Notes: generated by a model from the letters alone, not told the origin. DNA of 64,000 bases from Bacteroides sp. (GCA_014801955.1 JAAVDE010000012.1:1-64000), one strand, 5' to 3'; positions 29,935 through 40,391 are shown, counted from the first letter of the stretch. Made by a program: numbers and translations.

Positions 29935-30678
29935 TTAGCGATTGTTTTTCGGTTTGCGGAAACCACGGTCGCGACGCTGGCCGCGTTCGCCTTCGGAGCG
30001 ACCGCCACGGCCCTGCTCCTTGGTAGCTGCGAAGTTCGGAGAGAGGTCGCGCTTGCCATAGACTTCGCCACGGCAAATCCAAACCTTAACGCCGATAACA
30101 CCTACCTTGGTGTGGGCTTCAACCAGAGCGTAGTCAATGTCGGCGCGCAGGGTGTGGAGCGGAGTGCGGCCTTCCTTGAACATTTCGCTGCGGGCGATTT
30201 CTGCACCGTTCAAACGGCCCGAAACCTGAACCTTGATGCCTTCGGCGCCTGCACGCATGGTGGAGGCGATAGCCATCTTGATGGCGCGGCGGTAAGCCAC
30301 CTTGCCTTCGATCTGGCGGGCAATGCCGTTGGCAACGATTTCAGCGTCGAGTTCCGGACGCTTGATTTCGAAAATGTTGATCTGAACGTCGCGCGAAGTG
30401 ATTTTCTTCAGCTCTTCCTTGAGCTTGTCGACTTCGGCGCCGCCCTTGCCGATGATGAGGCCCGGACGCGAGGTGCAGATGGTAATAGTGGTGAGTTTAA
30501 GAGTGCGCTCAATAACGATGCGCGAAACGCTCATCTTGGCAAGACGGACGTTCAGATACTTGCGGAGCTTATAGTCCTCAAGCAAGTTGTCGCCATACTT
30601 GTGGCCGAAATTCCAGTTGGAGTCCCAGCCGCGGATGATGCCGAGGCGATTGCTGATAGGATTAACTTTCTGTCCCAT
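29935..30678 (-). CDS. rpsC: 30S ribosomal protein S3
   Basis: [24 protein letters not shown] domain. Confidence 0.98.
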   Translation of the reverse strand: MGQKVNPISNRLGIIRGWDSNWNFGHKYGDNLLEDYKLRKYLNVRLAKMSVSRIVIERTLKLTTITICTSRPGLIIGKGGAEVDKLKEELKKITSRDVQINIFEIKRPELDAEIVANGIARQIEGKVAYRRAIKMAIASTMRAGAEGIKVQVSGRLNGAEIARSEMFKEGRTPLHTLRADIDYALVEAHTKVGVIGVKVWICRGEVYGKRDLSPNFAATKEQGRGGRSEGERGQRRDRGFRKPKNNR

Positions 30679-30705
30679 TCTGTTTAGGTCTTGGGTAAAA
30701 TGAGG

Positions 30706-31110
30706 TTAGGCTTTTTTGTTATCGATGGTGTCAACCACTACGGTTACGTGGTTAGCGCGCTTGCGGATGCGGTAGCCGCGGCCCTGGGGCGCGGTGCGCA
30801 GACGCTTGAGCATAGGAGCGGGGCTAACGAAGATGGTTGAGATATAGAGCTCGCCGGCGTCGGCTTTGCGCTCGTTTTTGGCTTCCCAGTTGGCCACTGC
30901 GCTGCGCAGGAGTTTTTCCAGGCGAGCGGCGGCTTCTTTGTTTGAGAACTTGAGGACGCCAAGTGCACGATTCACTTCCATTCCGCGCACCATGTCAACG
31001 ACGAGGCGCATCTTGCGGGGCGAGGAGGGAACGTTGAGCAGTTTGGCAAAGGCGATCTGCTTGTTGGCCTCTTTCCTCTGGTCTGCTGAGTTTCTTTTTC
31101 TTACACCCAT
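30706..31110 (-). CDS. rplV: 50S ribosomal protein L22
   Basis: [32 protein letters not shown]. Confidence 0.97.
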   Translation of the reverse strand: MGVRKRNSADQRKEANKQIAFAKLLNVPSSPRKMRLVVDMVRGMEVNRALGVLKFSNKEAAARLEKLLRSAVANWEAKNERKADAGELYISTIFVSPAPMLKRLRTAPQGRGYRIRKRANHVTVVVDTIDNKKA

Positions 31111-31163
31111 AGGTTGGTATGAAGGATTGTTAAAAACTGCTTAATTAATGTTTGGTCTCTGAT

Positions 31164-31433
31164 TTACTTCTTACGGTTGCCGGAGTGGCCGCGGAAGGTG
31201 CGGGTGGGAGCAAATTCGCCCAGTTTGTGGCCTACCATGTTTTCGGTAACGTAAACGGGGATGAACTTGTTGCCATTGTGGACCGCAAAAGTGTGGCCAA
31301 CGAATTCGGGGGCAATCATTGAAGCGCGGCTCCAGGTCTTGATAACGGACTTTTTGCCGCTTTCCTCCATTGCGCTAACCTTCTTTTCGAGTTTAACGCT
31401 GATGAAGGGGCCTTTTTTTAATGAACGACTCAT
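31164..31433 (-). CDS. rpsS: 30S ribosomal protein S19
   Basis: [19 protein letters not shown]. Confidence 0.98.
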   Translation of the reverse strand: MSRSLKKGPFISVKLEKKVSAMEESGKKSVIKTWSRASMIAPEFVGHTFAVHNGNKFIPVYVTENMVGHKLGEFAPTRTFRGHSGNRKK

Positions 31434-31457
31434 GCTGATAGGTCAATAATTAAAAGG

Positions 31458-32285
31458 TTACTTCTTTCTTCTTTCGATGATATACTTCGACGAATGCTTC
31501 TTGGGAGCACGAGTCTTGAGGCCCTTGGAGTAGAGGCCCTTGCGAGAGCGGGGATGACCGCCGCTGGCGCGACCTTCACCACCACCCATCGGGTGATCGA
31601 CAGGGTTCATAACTACGCCGCGGTTGTGGGGGCGACGACCGAGCCAGCGGCTGCGGCCTGCTTTACCCGACGATTCGAGCGAGTGTTCGCTGTTGCCAAC
31701 AACGCCAACGGTGGCCTTGCAGGTAGCCAGGACCTTGCGGGTTTCGCCGGAAGGAAGTTTGATGATGGCGTAGTCGCCTTCGCGAGAAACGAGCTGAGCG
31801 AAGGTGCCGGCGCTGCGTGCCATGAAGGCGCCCTGGCCGGGACGGAGTTCGATAGCGTGGATGAGCGTACCGACGGGGATACGGTTCAGCGGAAGAGCGT
31901 TGCCTACTTCAGGAGCTGCGTCGGGACCGGAAACTACGGTTGCGCCAACTTCCAGGCCGTTGGGGGCGATGATATAGGCTTTGCTGCCGTCAACGTAGTA
32001 GAGAAGAGCAATGCGGGCCGAACGGTTAGGGTCGTACTCGATGCTTTTAACTACGGCAGGTACTCCATCTTTGGTTCTCTTGAAGTCGATGATACGATAA
32101 GCACGCTTGTGGCCGCCGCCGATGTAGCGGGTGGTCAGGTGGCCTTCAGAGTTGCGGCCGCCGGTGGCTTTCTTACCGACCGTAAGAGATTTTTCCGGCG
32201 TGGTTGCGGTGATGGTGCCTTTGAACACGCCGATAACTTTGTGTCGCTGCCCGGGGGTAGTGGGCTTGAATTTTCTTACTGCCAT
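31458..32285 (-). CDS. rplB: 50S ribosomal protein L2
   Basis: [42 protein letters not shown]. Confidence 0.98.
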   Translation of the reverse strand: MAVRKFKPTTPGQRHKVIGVFKGTITATTPEKSLTVGKKATGGRNSEGHLTTRYIGGGHKRAYRIIDFKRTKDGVPAVVKSIEYDPNRSARIALLYYVDGSKAYIIAPNGLEVGATVVSGPDAAPEVGNALPLNRIPVGTLIHAIELRPGQGAFMARSAGTFAQLVSREGDYAIIKLPSGETRKVLATCKATVGVVGNSEHSLESSGKAGRSRWLGRRPHNRGVVMNPVDHPMGGGEGRASGGHPRSRKGLYSKGLKTRAPKKHSSKYIIERRKK

Positions 32286-32297
32286 GTATCGAACTGA

Positions 32298-32588
32298 TTA
32301 GATGTTGCTATAGAAGTCGATTGATTCGCCATTGGCAACGCTGATGATAGCCTTTTTCCAAACGGCGGTAGTGCCTTTGATGAGGCCGCCTTTGGTGTAG
32401 CGCTGTTTGCGTTTTGCGCGAACAATCATAGTGTTAACTTTGGTAACCTTAACGCCATAGAGCTCTTCGACCAGAGCCTTGATCTGGGGCTTGGTGGCCT
32501 CGGGCGAAACGCGGAAGGTGTAGCGGTTGAGACTTTCGGAGAGCTTGGTAGCCTTCTCGGTCACAATGGGTTTGATGCTGATTTCCAT
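32298..32588 (-). CDS. rplW: 50S ribosomal protein L23
   Basis: PIVTEKATKLSESLNRYTFRVSPEATKPQIK. Confidence 0.97.
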   Translation of the reverse strand: MEISIKPIVTEKATKLSESLNRYTFRVSPEATKPQIKALVEELYGVKVTKVNTMIVRAKRKQRYTKGGLIKGTTAVWKKAIISVANGESIDFYSNI

Positions 32589-32607
32589 TTTTCGTTGAGC
32601 TGGTGGA

Positions 32608-33228
32608 TTAGAGGTTATTTACTACTTCAACGCTCTTTTCCGACAGGAGCATCACGTTATTGTTCAGAATAGCGTAGGTGTTCAGGTCGGCTGCGGCCAT
32701 CATGCGGGCGCCGGGAACGTTGCGGAGGCTGAGGTTAACGTTCTTGTCCATGGTGGGCATTACCAGCAGAACCTTCTTGCCGTTAACTTTGAGGGCGTCG
32801 AGAACTGCGGCGAACTGCTTGGTCTTGGGAGCTTCGAAGCTGAAGTCTTCGATAACCATGATCTGGTTGTCGGCGAGCTTCGAGGTCAGAGCGCTCTTGC
32901 GGGCAAGCTGTTTAACCTTTTTGTTGAGTTTGAAAGAATAATTGCGGGGACGGGGACCGAAAACGCGACCGCCACCAACCAGAACGGGGCTGTTGATGTC
33001 GCCGATACGCGAACCGCCGCCACCTTTCTGCTTGTGGAGTTTGCGGGTAGAGCCGGAAACTTCGCTGCGTTCTTTGCTCTTGTGTGTACCCTGACGCTGG
33101 TTGGCGAGGAATTGTTTAACGTCGAGCCAAACTACGTGTTCGTTCACGTCAACGCCAAAGACTTCGTCGCTGAGTGTTACCTTGCGACCGGTGTCTTCAC
33201 CTTTGATGTTATAGACTGCGAGTTCCAT
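32608..33228 (-). CDS. rplD: 50S ribosomal protein L4
   Basis: [12 protein letters not shown]-like L4 loop ([44 protein letters not shown]). Confidence 0.98.
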   Translation of the reverse strand: MELAVYNIKGEDTGRKVTLSDEVFGVDVNEHVVWLDVKQFLANQRQGTHKSKERSEVSGSTRKLHKQKGGGGSRIGDINSPVLVGGGRVFGPRPRNYSFKLNKKVKQLARKSALTSKLADNQIMVIEDFSFEAPKTKQFAAVLDALKVNGKKVLLVMPTMDKNVNLSLRNVPGARMMAAADLNTYAILNNNVMLLSEKSVEVVNNL

Positions 33229-33231
33229 TTC

Positions 33232-33849
33232 TTACTTCTCTACCATTACGATTGAACCTTTGGCACCGGGAATGGAGCCTTTGATCATGAGGATGTTGTG
33301 TTCGGGAATTACCTTGAGGACCTGAAGGTTCTGAACGGTTACTCGTTCATTACCCATCTGGCCGGCCATGCGCATGCCCTTGAATACCTTTGCAGGATAG
33401 GAGCAGGCACCGATTGAACCGGGAGCACGCAGGCGGTTGTGCTGACCGTGGGTCGACTGACCTACGCCGCCGAAACCGTGGCGCTTAACGACACCCTGGT
33501 AACCTTTACCTTTCGAGGTGCCAACAACGTCAACGAACGAACCTTCGTCGAAGAGCTCAACGGAGATAGTTTCGCCAAGAGCGTGTTCGCCTTCAAAACC
33601 CGAGAACTCGGCCAAGTGGCGCTGAGGAGCTACACCGGCTTTGTCGAAGTGACCCTTCATGGGTTTGGTGGTGTGCTTGTCCTTCTTCTCGATGAAACCG
33701 AGCTGAAGAGCTTCGTAACCATCTTTTTCGACAGTTTTAACCTGGGTAACTACACAAGGGCCTACTTCGATAACAGTGCACGGCACGTTCTTGCCGTCGG
33801 CACTGAAAACGGATGTCATTCCGATTTTCTTTCCAATTAAACCTGGCAT
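33232..33849 (-). CDS. rplC: 50S ribosomal protein L3
   Basis: [32 protein letters not shown]. Confidence 0.98.
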   Translation of the reverse strand: MPGLIGKKIGMTSVFSADGKNVPCTVIEVGPCVVTQVKTVEKDGYEALQLGFIEKKDKHTTKPMKGHFDKAGVAPQRHLAEFSGFEGEHALGETISVELFDEGSFVDVVGTSKGKGYQGVVKRHGFGGVGQSTHGQHNRLRAPGSIGACSYPAKVFKGMRMAGQMGNERVTVQNLQVLKVIPEHNILMIKGSIPGAKGSIVMVEK

Positions 33850-33953
33850 TTCTTTGTAGTTTTTGTGGGATTATTAATAATAATTGATGTGATCTGTTTT
33901 GGGGTGGTAAAACGAGGGGGTGAGGAGAGAGGAGGGAGGGTTGGTAACGTTTA

Positions 33954-34259
33954 TCAGACTTTGATTTCTACGTCAACACCGCTGGGGAGTTCGAGTTTCA
34001 TCAGAGCGTCTACAGTCTTGTTCGAAGCATTGTAGATGTCGATCAGACGCTTGAACGAAGAGAGCTGGAACTGTTCGCGGCTCTTTTTGTTAACGAAGGT
34101 CGAACGGTTAACGGTGAAGATGCGCTTGTGGGTGGGCAGGGGAATAGGACCGCTGATGATAGCACCCGTAGCCTTGACGGTCTTAACGATCTTCTCGGCG
34201 CTTTTGTCAACCAAGTTGTGGTCGTAAGATTTCAGTTTGATTCTGATTTTTTGGCTCAT
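33954..34259 (-). CDS. rpsJ: 30S ribosomal protein S10
   Basis: [25 protein letters not shown]. Confidence 0.98.
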   Translation of the reverse strand: MSQKIRIKLKSYDHNLVDKSAEKIVKTVKATGAIISGPIPLPTHKRIFTVNRSTFVNKKSREQFQLSSFKRLIDIYNASNKTVDALMKLELPSGVDVEIKV

Positions 34260-34297
34260 ATTGTTTAGTCTTTATTTGTTCAAGGAATTGGAGGGAG

Positions 34298-36424
34298 TTA
34301 TTTCAGCAGGTCAACGCGGCCCTGGCATTCGGTCAGAACGTTCTTGGCGATCGAGCTGGAAACTTCTGCATAGTGGCTGAACGACATGGTCGAGGTTGCA
34401 CGACCCGAGGTAATCGTACGCAGAGCGGTCACATAGCCGAACATTTCGGCCAGAGGAGCCTTGGCCTTAACGACGCGGGCACCGGAACGAGAGGTTTCCA
34501 TACCTTCTACCTGGCCGCGACGCTTGTTAAGGTCGGAGATAACGTCGCCCATCGATTCTTCGGGGGTAACGACCTCAATCTTCATGATAGGCTCGAGCAG
34601 GGTCGGACCGGCCTTTTCCGAAGCCTTCTTGAAGGCCTGGATGGCGCAGAGTTCGAAGCTCAGCTGGTCGGAGTCAACGGGGTGGAACGAACCGTCGATA
34701 ACGGTAACCTTCAGGTGTTCAACGGGGAAGCCGGCGAGAATACCGTTCTTCATTGCGTTCTGGAAGCCTTTCTGAATCGAGGGGATGAATTCCTTGGGAA
34801 TGTTACCGCCCTTAACTTCGTCAACGAACTGGAGGTTGCCTTCGAAGCCTTCGTCAACGGGTTCTACGCGAACGATGATGTCGGCGAACTTACCGCGACC
34901 ACCGGTCTGCTTCTTGAACACTTCGCGGAGTTCAACGGGCTTGGTGATAGCTTCTTTATAGGTAACCTGCGGACGACCCTGGTTACATTCAACCTTAAAT
35001 TCGCGACGCAGACGGTCGATGATGATGTCGAGGTGGAGCTCACCCATACCGGAGATAACGGTCTGACCGGTTTCCTCGTTGGTGGCAACGCGGAAGGTCG
35101 GGTCTTCTTCAGCGAGCTTCTGCAGGCCAACGCCGAGCTTGTCGAGGTCTTTCTGAGTCTTGGGCTCAACTGCGATACCGATAACGGGTTCGGGGAATTC
35201 CATAGCTTCGAGAACGATGGGAGCATCTTCGGCACAAAGGGTGTCGCCGGTGCGGATGTCCTTGAAGCCTACGCCGGCACCAATATCACCGCAACCAATC
35301 ATTTCCTTAGCGTTCTGCTTGTTGGAGTGCATCTGGAACAGGCGCGAAACGCGTTCCTTTTTGCCCGAACGAGAGTTCAGAACGTAGGAGCCGGCAACCA
35401 TGTCGCCGGAATATACGCGGAAGAAGCAGAGACGGCCAACATAGGGGTCAGTTGCAATCTTGAACGCCAGGGCGCAGAGAGGTTCTTCGCTCGAGGGTTC
35501 ACGCGAAATGATTTCGTCGGGGTTGTCAACGCTGTGGCCTTCGATAGCACCGCCGTCGAGGGGGCTGGGGAGGTAAGCACAAACGTTATCGAGCAGGCAC
35601 TGAACGCCTTTATTCTTGAACGACGAGCCGCAAGTCATCGGAACCACTTCCATCGACAGGGTTGCCTTGCGCAGGGCGCGGCGGATTTCGTCTTCGGTAA
35701 TGGTCGAGGGGTCGTCGAAGTATTTTTCCATGAGGGCATCGTCGAATTCGGCGATTTTTTCGAGCATCTTGTCGCGCCATTCTTCGGCCTCAGCCTGAAG
35801 GTTAGCGGGGATTTCCTCTACGGAGTATTCAGCACCCATGGTTTCGTCGTGCCAGAAAATAGCCTTCATGGTGATCAGGTCAACCAGACCCTTGAAGGTT
35901 TCTTCAGCACCGATAGGAATTTGAATCGGGCAGGGATTTGCACCGAGAACGTCGTGGAGCTGGCGAACTACTTCGAAGAAGTTTGCGCCTGAGCGGTCCA
36001 TCTTGTTAACGTAGCCGATACGGGGAACGTTATATTTATCAGCCTGACGCCAAACGGTTTCCGACTGGGGTTCAACGCCGCCTACTGCGCAGAAAGTTGC
36101 AACAGCGCCGTCGAGAACACGCAGCGAACGTTCAACCTCAACGGTGAAGTCAACGTGTCCTGGAGTGTCGATCAGGTTGATTTTGTACTGATTACCGGCA
36201 TATTTCCAGAATGTGGTGGTAGCGGCGGAAGTAATGGTGATACCGCGTTCCTGTTCCTGTTCCATCCAGTCCATGGTAGCGGCGCCGTCGTGAACTTCGC
36301 CGATTTTGTGGGTCAGACCGGTGTAGAAAAGAATACGTTCGGAAGTGGTGGTCTTACCGGCATCGATGTGAGCCATAATGCCGATATTGCGAGTAAGCTT
36401 GAGCTGTTCGTCTTGTTTTGCCAT
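34298..36424 (-). CDS. fusA: Elongation factor G
   Basis: [34 protein letters not shown]. Confidence 0.98.
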   Translation of the reverse strand: MAKQDEQLKLTRNIGIMAHIDAGKTTTSERILFYTGLTHKIGEVHDGAATMDWMEQEQERGITITSAATTTFWKYAGNQYKINLIDTPGHVDFTVEVERSLRVLDGAVATFCAVGGVEPQSETVWRQADKYNVPRIGYVNKMDRSGANFFEVVRQLHDVLGANPCPIQIPIGAEETFKGLVDLITMKAIFWHDETMGAEYSVEEIPANLQAEAEEWRDKMLEKIAEFDDALMEKYFDDPSTITEDEIRRALRKATLSMEVVPMTCGSSFKNKGVQCLLDNVCAYLPSPLDGGAIEGHSVDNPDEIISREPSSEEPLCALAFKIATDPYVGRLCFFRVYSGDMVAGSYVLNSRSGKKERVSRLFQMHSNKQNAKEMIGCGDIGAGVGFKDIRTGDTLCAEDAPIVLEAMEFPEPVIGIAVEPKTQKDLDKLGVGLQKLAEEDPTFRVATNEETGQTVISGMGELHLDIIIDRLRREFKVECNQGRPQVTYKEAITKPVELREVFKKQTGGRGKFADIIVRVEPVDEGFEGNLQFVDEVKGGNIPKEFIPSIQKGFQNAMKNGILAGFPVEHLKVTVIDGSFHPVDSDQLSFELCAIQAFKKASEKAGPTLLEPIMKIEVVTPEESMGDVISDLNKRRGQVEGMETSRSGARVVKAKAPLAEMFGYVTALRTITSGRATSTMSFSHYAEVSSSIAKNVLTECQGRVDLLK

Positions 36425-36445
36425 TTTCTAAGTGGAGAGTTGAGA

Positions 36446-36922
36446 TTAGAAACGGAAGTGAGCGAATGCGCGGTTAGCTTCGGCCATCTTGTGCATGTCT
36501 TCTTTGCGCTTGAAGGCACCGCCCTGTTCGTTGAAAGCGTCAACGATTTCAGCAGCGAGCTTGTCGGCCATGGTTTTGCCGCCACGCTTGCGGGCATAGA
36601 TGATGAGGTTTTTCATAGAGATGGACTCCTTGCGGTCAGCGCGGATTTCAGTGGGCACCTGGAAGGTAGCACCGCCAACGCGGCGGCTCTTAACCTCAAC
36701 CAGAGGAGTCACGTTATCGAGAGCCTGCTTCCAGATTTCAAGAGCAGTTTTCTCTTCATTGGGCATTTTGGCCTTGACGGTTTCAAGAGCCGAATAGAAG
36801 ATGGTGAAAGCGGTGTTCTTCTTGCCGTCATACATAAGGTGGTTAACGAACTTGGTCACCTTAACGTCGTGAAACATAGGATCGGGGAGAATCACCCGCT
36901 TCTTAGGCTTTGCCTTTCTCAT
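36446..36922 (-). CDS. rpsG: 30S ribosomal protein S7
   Basis: [30 protein letters not shown]; start trimmed. Confidence 0.97.
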   Translation of the reverse strand: MRKAKPKKRVILPDPMFHDVKVTKFVNHLMYDGKKNTAFTIFYSALETVKAKMPNEEKTALEIWKQALDNVTPLVEVKSRRVGGATFQVPTEIRADRKESISMKNLIIYARKRGGKTMADKLAAEIVDAFNEQGGAFKRKEDMHKMAEANRAFAHFRF

Positions 36923-37110
36923 TGTTGTGGATTGAGTTGTGTCTTCAGTTTTCGGGGTTGGCTGTATATCTGAAGCCCGGAGGCCTCTCTTCAACGGCGG
37001 CCGCTGCCGCCATTTACTCAACCGATATTTTATTTAGCCGACCAAACGAAACGAACGACTGATTTTTAGTTCGGTTTGTTTGATTGTTTAGTACTTAAAA
37101 GAGGCGCGAA

Positions 37111-37524
37111 TTACTTCTTACCTTTACCCTTAGCTGCTGCGGGAGCCTGACCGGGTTTGGGACGCTTTGCACCGTATTTCGAACGACGCTGAGTGCGATC
37201 CTTAACGCCCTGAGTGTCAAGAGTGCCGCGAACAATGTGGTAGCGAACACCGGGAAGGTCTTTCACACGACCGCCGCGCACCAGAACGATGCTGTGTTCC
37301 TGCAGGTTGTGACCTTCGCCGGGAATGTAGCTGTTTACTTCCTTGCCATTGGTCAGGCGAACACGAGCAACCTTACGCATTGCCGAATTAGGTTTCTTAG
37401 GGGTAGTGGTGTAGACACGAACGCATACGCCGCGACGCTGGGGGCAGCTGTCAAGTGCGGGCGACTTGCTCTTATCGGTCAGAGCCACGCGGCCTTTTCG
37501 TACTAATTGCTGAATAGTAGGCAT
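37111..37524 (-). CDS. rpsL: 30S ribosomal protein S12
   Basis: [57 protein letters not shown]. Confidence 0.98.
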   Translation of the reverse strand: MPTIQQLVRKGRVALTDKSKSPALDSCPQRRGVCVRVYTTTPKKPNSAMRKVARVRLTNGKEVNSYIPGEGHNLQEHSIVLVRGGRVKDLPGVRYHIVRGTLDTQGVKDRTQRRSKYGAKRPKPGQAPAAAKGKGKK

Positions 37525-37674
37525 CTTAGTTGTTAATAATGTTAAATAAAGTTAAAGTTTTGAAAGTTTAGTTAGTTTTCTCATTTTTATCGCAGCACTA
37601 CGCGCCACACGCATAGTTCACCCTCTCAAAGAGTTAACTCTACAATGCAACGCATTTTGCCTTGATTTCAACTG

Positions 37675-37704
37675 CAAAGTTACGAAAAAAATCCGACACT
37701 ACAA
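37675..37704 (-). promoter_or_regulatory. Consensus Bacteroidetes promoter (TTG-N19-TAACTTTG) for the str operon
   Basis: CAAAGTTA at 37675-37682 and CAA at 37702-37704 on + strand. Confidence 0.8.
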
Positions 37705-37779
37705 AACTTTTCCGCTCTGAATCTCAAAAAGTTAATACGCTTGCCGCGAGGTTACGCCCACTGTCCACAAAAAGCAAAG

Positions 37780-37806
37780 AAGGCTCGCAGAAAGCGCGAG
37801 CCTTGC
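37780..37806 (-). terminator. Rho-independent terminator after the lipoprotein gene
   Basis: AAGGCTCGC-agaaagc-GCGAGCCTT; T-rich on minus strand. Confidence 0.8.
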
Positions 37807-37827
37807 TTGATATCGAATTCAAACGAA

Positions 37828-38211
37828 TCACTGACGAGTGTAAATCAAATCGCCCATCTTTAGCGTATTGCCGGCAAGAATATACATGTTATTATATTCA
37901 AACCAGGTATCTCCACTGGTGTGAATAACCTCAAACCAGTGGTTAGCATCAGCATCATCTGAAATATTCCAATTAAAATACTCCGTAAGAGTAACCGTAG
38001 CGCGCGAAGTGTCAACAGTAATCTTAATAGAGCCAGTATGGTCTGACTTAATTGTCAGAATAGCCGAATCGCCGTTAATGTCAACGCATTTCCAAACACC
38101 CACAATAGAATTCTTACTGTGGCCCTCTGCGTCATCGCCACAAGAGGCCAAAGCACATGCAGAAGCTGCGAGCACAACACACACAAAAAATCTTAATAAA
38201 AAACGAAACAT
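37828..38211 (-). CDS. Hypothetical lipoprotein, lipocalin-like
   Basis: Lipobox LASC; NSIVGVWKCVDINGDSAILTIKSDHTGSI. Confidence 0.7.
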   Translation of the reverse strand: MFRFLLRFFVCVVLAASACALASCGDDAEGHSKNSIVGVWKCVDINGDSAILTIKSDHTGSIKITVDTSRATVTLTEYFNWNISDDADANHWFEVIHTSGDTWFEYNNMYILAGNTLKMGDLIYTRQ

Positions 38212-38254
38212 AATAAATGGATAGTTGCCGCGGGGCCATCCACTTTGGCAGTTA

Positions 38255-38586
38255 GCGGTTTAGAAAAGAAAATGCGTGACGGCCGTACTTATTGCCCGTT
38301 CTACTCATCGAGGCCCTGGAATTGCCCTACTCTGTTGAACGGACAACGCAGAAGCCTCACGCAATATATGATTCATCTGACAACCACACTACTCATACGC
38401 GGAAGCCAGATTAGATAGTCATATATCCACAAAAGGCATCTACCGTTGCCTCATTCTTGACAGAGTTGAAATTTTCCAGGTTTCGATGAGTCAAGAAAGA
38501 GCGTTAGGTAAACGCATCTGAAATCACTATGTTACGCAACCCGCCCGCATATCCCTGACAGGGCTTCTGCAAAGCGGCCTACACTG
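38255..38586 (-). ncRNA. Candidate structured ncRNA (~0.3 kb) built on an imperfect long inverted repeat
   Basis: Consensus promoter at 38587-38616; stem TGCGTGA/TCACGCA (38273-38279/38357-38363) followed on minus by TTTTCTTTTCT; repeated blocks ACTCATCGA, CCTGGAA, ACTCTGT, ATATATGA in inverted orientation. Confidence 0.55.
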
Positions 38587-38616
38587 CAAAGTTACGAATT
38601 TATTGTAAATTAGCAA
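38587..38616 (-). promoter_or_regulatory. Consensus promoter TTG-N19-TAACTTTG
   Basis: CAAAGTTA 38587-38594, CAA 38614-38616 on + strand. Confidence 0.75.
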
Positions 38617-38734
38617 CACATAATGAGTATTTTTTCGAAAAAATTGTCTTTGCATCCCAACTGAAAAAATCGCCAACCGCGAACCTCAAATTCACAATAA
38701 ACAAAATTCTACGGTTTCCCCCTTCGCCGCTTCG

Positions 38735-38742
38735 TAACTTTG
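38735..38742 (+). promoter_or_regulatory. Putative -7 element TAACTTTG for the + strand ncRNA candidate
   Basis: Exact TAACTTTG; -33 element weak. Confidence 0.55.
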
Positions 38743-38747
38743 CACCA

Positions 38748-39005
38748 TCGGAAACGAGCAGCGCCGATCACTGCTTTGGCTTAACGCAGCCACATCAACG
38801 ACGGCACAACGAACCTAGATACCACTGACCGCACCCACCCCATGATTCCGGGCGAGCTAATAACAGGTCGCCCACCCGCGCCCGAGAAAGGTCTCGACAA
38901 AGTGCACCAACCCCGACAAACCCCGTTGCCGATAAGACTAGGAGGCTCCTGTCAGCAACAACTAAACGCTCCGCACCCATCACCCGGCTGCGGAGCGTTT
39001 TTTAT
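38748..39005 (+). ncRNA. Candidate structured ncRNA (~0.26 kb)
   Basis: Promoter -7 upstream, GGGCGA/TCGCCC, CGAGA/TCTCG, GTTGC/GCAAC and GAC-AGGA/TCCT-GTC hairpins, 11-bp terminator stem + T6; no convincing ORF. Confidence 0.55.
38966..39005 (+). terminator. Strong Rho-independent terminator
   Basis: AACGCTCCGCA-N13-TGCGGAGCGTTTTTT. Confidence 0.9.
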
Positions 39006-39113
39006 TACCCCTACCCCCGCCAATTTTCAGCCACACCTTAATTTTTACGCCATATCCCGCCACATTTGCAAAAAATTGCGTATCTTTGCCGTGAGCAACA
39101 AAACTTTATAAGC

Positions 39114-39434
39114 ATGAAACTCTCCCAAAACATAATCTCCAGAATCAAGGAAACGCTAACTTCCGTCGCCCCCGACGCCCGAACATATCTCTATGGTTCG
39201 CAGGCGCGTGGCGACGCCCGCGCGGATTCCGACATTGATCTGCTCATACTTCTCCCCGACTCCTACAACGGCTCCGACTTCGTAAAGAAAAAACTCGACA
39301 TTTCGGGCCATCTCTACGATTTGTCACTCTCCCTGGGAGTCGACATATCTCCCTTGGTTTTAGTGCCCAAAGTGTTCTTTTCGCGCACTACGCCATTCAC
39401 CGCCAACGTATTAAACGACCGCATCGAACTCTAA
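39114..39434 (+). CDS. MNT-type minimal nucleotidyltransferase (antitoxin)
   Basis: YLYGSQARGDARADSDIDLLILL (GSxxxG..DxD). Confidence 0.88.
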   Translation: MKLSQNIISRIKETLTSVAPDARTYLYGSQARGDARADSDIDLLILLPDSYNGSDFVKKKLDISGHLYDLSLSLGVDISPLVLVPKVFFSRTTPFTANVLNDRIEL

Positions 39435-39847
39435 TGACGCAAATCGACAAAGGCTCGACCAACGACCTGATAGACTATCGCCTGCAACGTGCAAAGGAAA
39501 CGCTCAAAGAGGCTGACTATAACGCTGCCGGCGGATATTTCAACGCCGCCGTGAATCGGCTATACTACTCATGCTATTATGCGGCATCAGCTCTTATGCT
39601 TGCCAACAGTATTGAAGCGTCGACCCACAAAGGCATAAAAACCATGATCGGCCTGCAATTCGTAAAGACCGGCAAACTCGATGCCCGTTTCGGCAGAATA
39701 TACCAGCAGCTCTTTGAAAATCGTCAATCAGGAGATTATGAAGATTTTGTATATTGCGATTTAGAGCTATTCAACGAACTACGCCCGCAGGCGGAAGCCT
39801 TTATTGACCGACTTGCCGCAATGATAACGGAATATCGAGAATTGTAA
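39434..39847 (+). CDS. HEPN domain-containing protein (toxin partner)
   Basis: RLQRAKETLKEADYNAAGGYFNAAVNRLYYSCYYAASALM; 1-nt overlap with the MNT gene. Confidence 0.87.
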   Translation: MTQIDKGSTNDLIDYRLQRAKETLKEADYNAAGGYFNAAVNRLYYSCYYAASALMLANSIEASTHKGIKTMIGLQFVKTGKLDARFGRIYQQLFENRQSGDYEDFVYCDLELFNELRPQAEAFIDRLAAMITEYREL

Positions 39848-39854
39848 CTTTCTG

Positions 39855-40391
39855 ATGAAACCTATTTTTTTAATCGGCTATATGGGGTGCGGAAAGTCAA
39901 CGCTCGGCCGCGCCCTGGCTGCGGCTACCGGTCTGGACTTCATTGATCTGGACCACTACATCGAGCAGCGATTTCATGCAACCGTCGCCGAGCTGTTTGC
40001 CCGGCGAGGCGAAAACGGCTTCCGCCAGGTTGAGCAGGCAATGCTCCGCGAGGTGTGTGGCTTCTCCGACGTTATAATCGCCTGCGGCGGCGGAACGCCC
40101 TGCTTTTTCAGCAACATGGAGGAGATGAACGAGGCGGGGCTGACCGTTTGGCTCAACACTCCGATTGAGCGTCTCTATGAGCGCCTGCAGCGCAACCGCT
40201 CCAAGCGCCCGATATTGGCCAACAAGTCAGACTCGGAGCTGCTCGACTTCATCGCATCAGCCCTGAAGGAGCGCACTCCTTATTATAGCCGCGCGAACGC
40301 AACCTTCTGCGCAACGTTGCTCGAGGACAAGAGCCAGATTGCAATAACCGCCCGCCAGTTCTGCGAGCGCTTTAACCTCCCTACCCTATGA
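39855..40391 (+). CDS. aroK: Shikimate kinase
   Basis: IFLIGYMGCGKSTLGRALAAATGLDFIDLDHYIE. Confidence 0.94.
   Translation: MKPIFLIGYMGCGKSTLGRALAAATGLDFIDLDHYIEQRFHATVAELFARRGENGFRQVEQAMLREVCGFSDVIIACGGGTPCFFSNMEEMNEAGLTVWLNTPIERLYERLQRNRSKRPILANKSDSELLDFIASALKERTPYYSRANATFCATLLEDKSQIAITARQFCERFNLPTL

Noticed and set aside
34373-35992. 539-aa + strand ORF opposite fusA
   Set aside because: Antisense shadow of EF-G
38255-39005. Assignment of the island RNAs to tmRNA, RNase P RNA or SRP RNA
   Set aside because: Hallmarks not found: no TTCGA-type T arm plus tag ORF, no GAGGAAAGTCC P4 core, no GGTCAGGTCCGGAAGGAAGCAGCC. 6S or Bacteroidales-1 cannot be excluded without a covariance search
38795-39111. 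Short ORFs (62 aa minus, 89 aa plus) in the 38.2-39.1 kb island
   Set aside because: No ribosome-binding context or family resemblance; they span hairpins and a terminator
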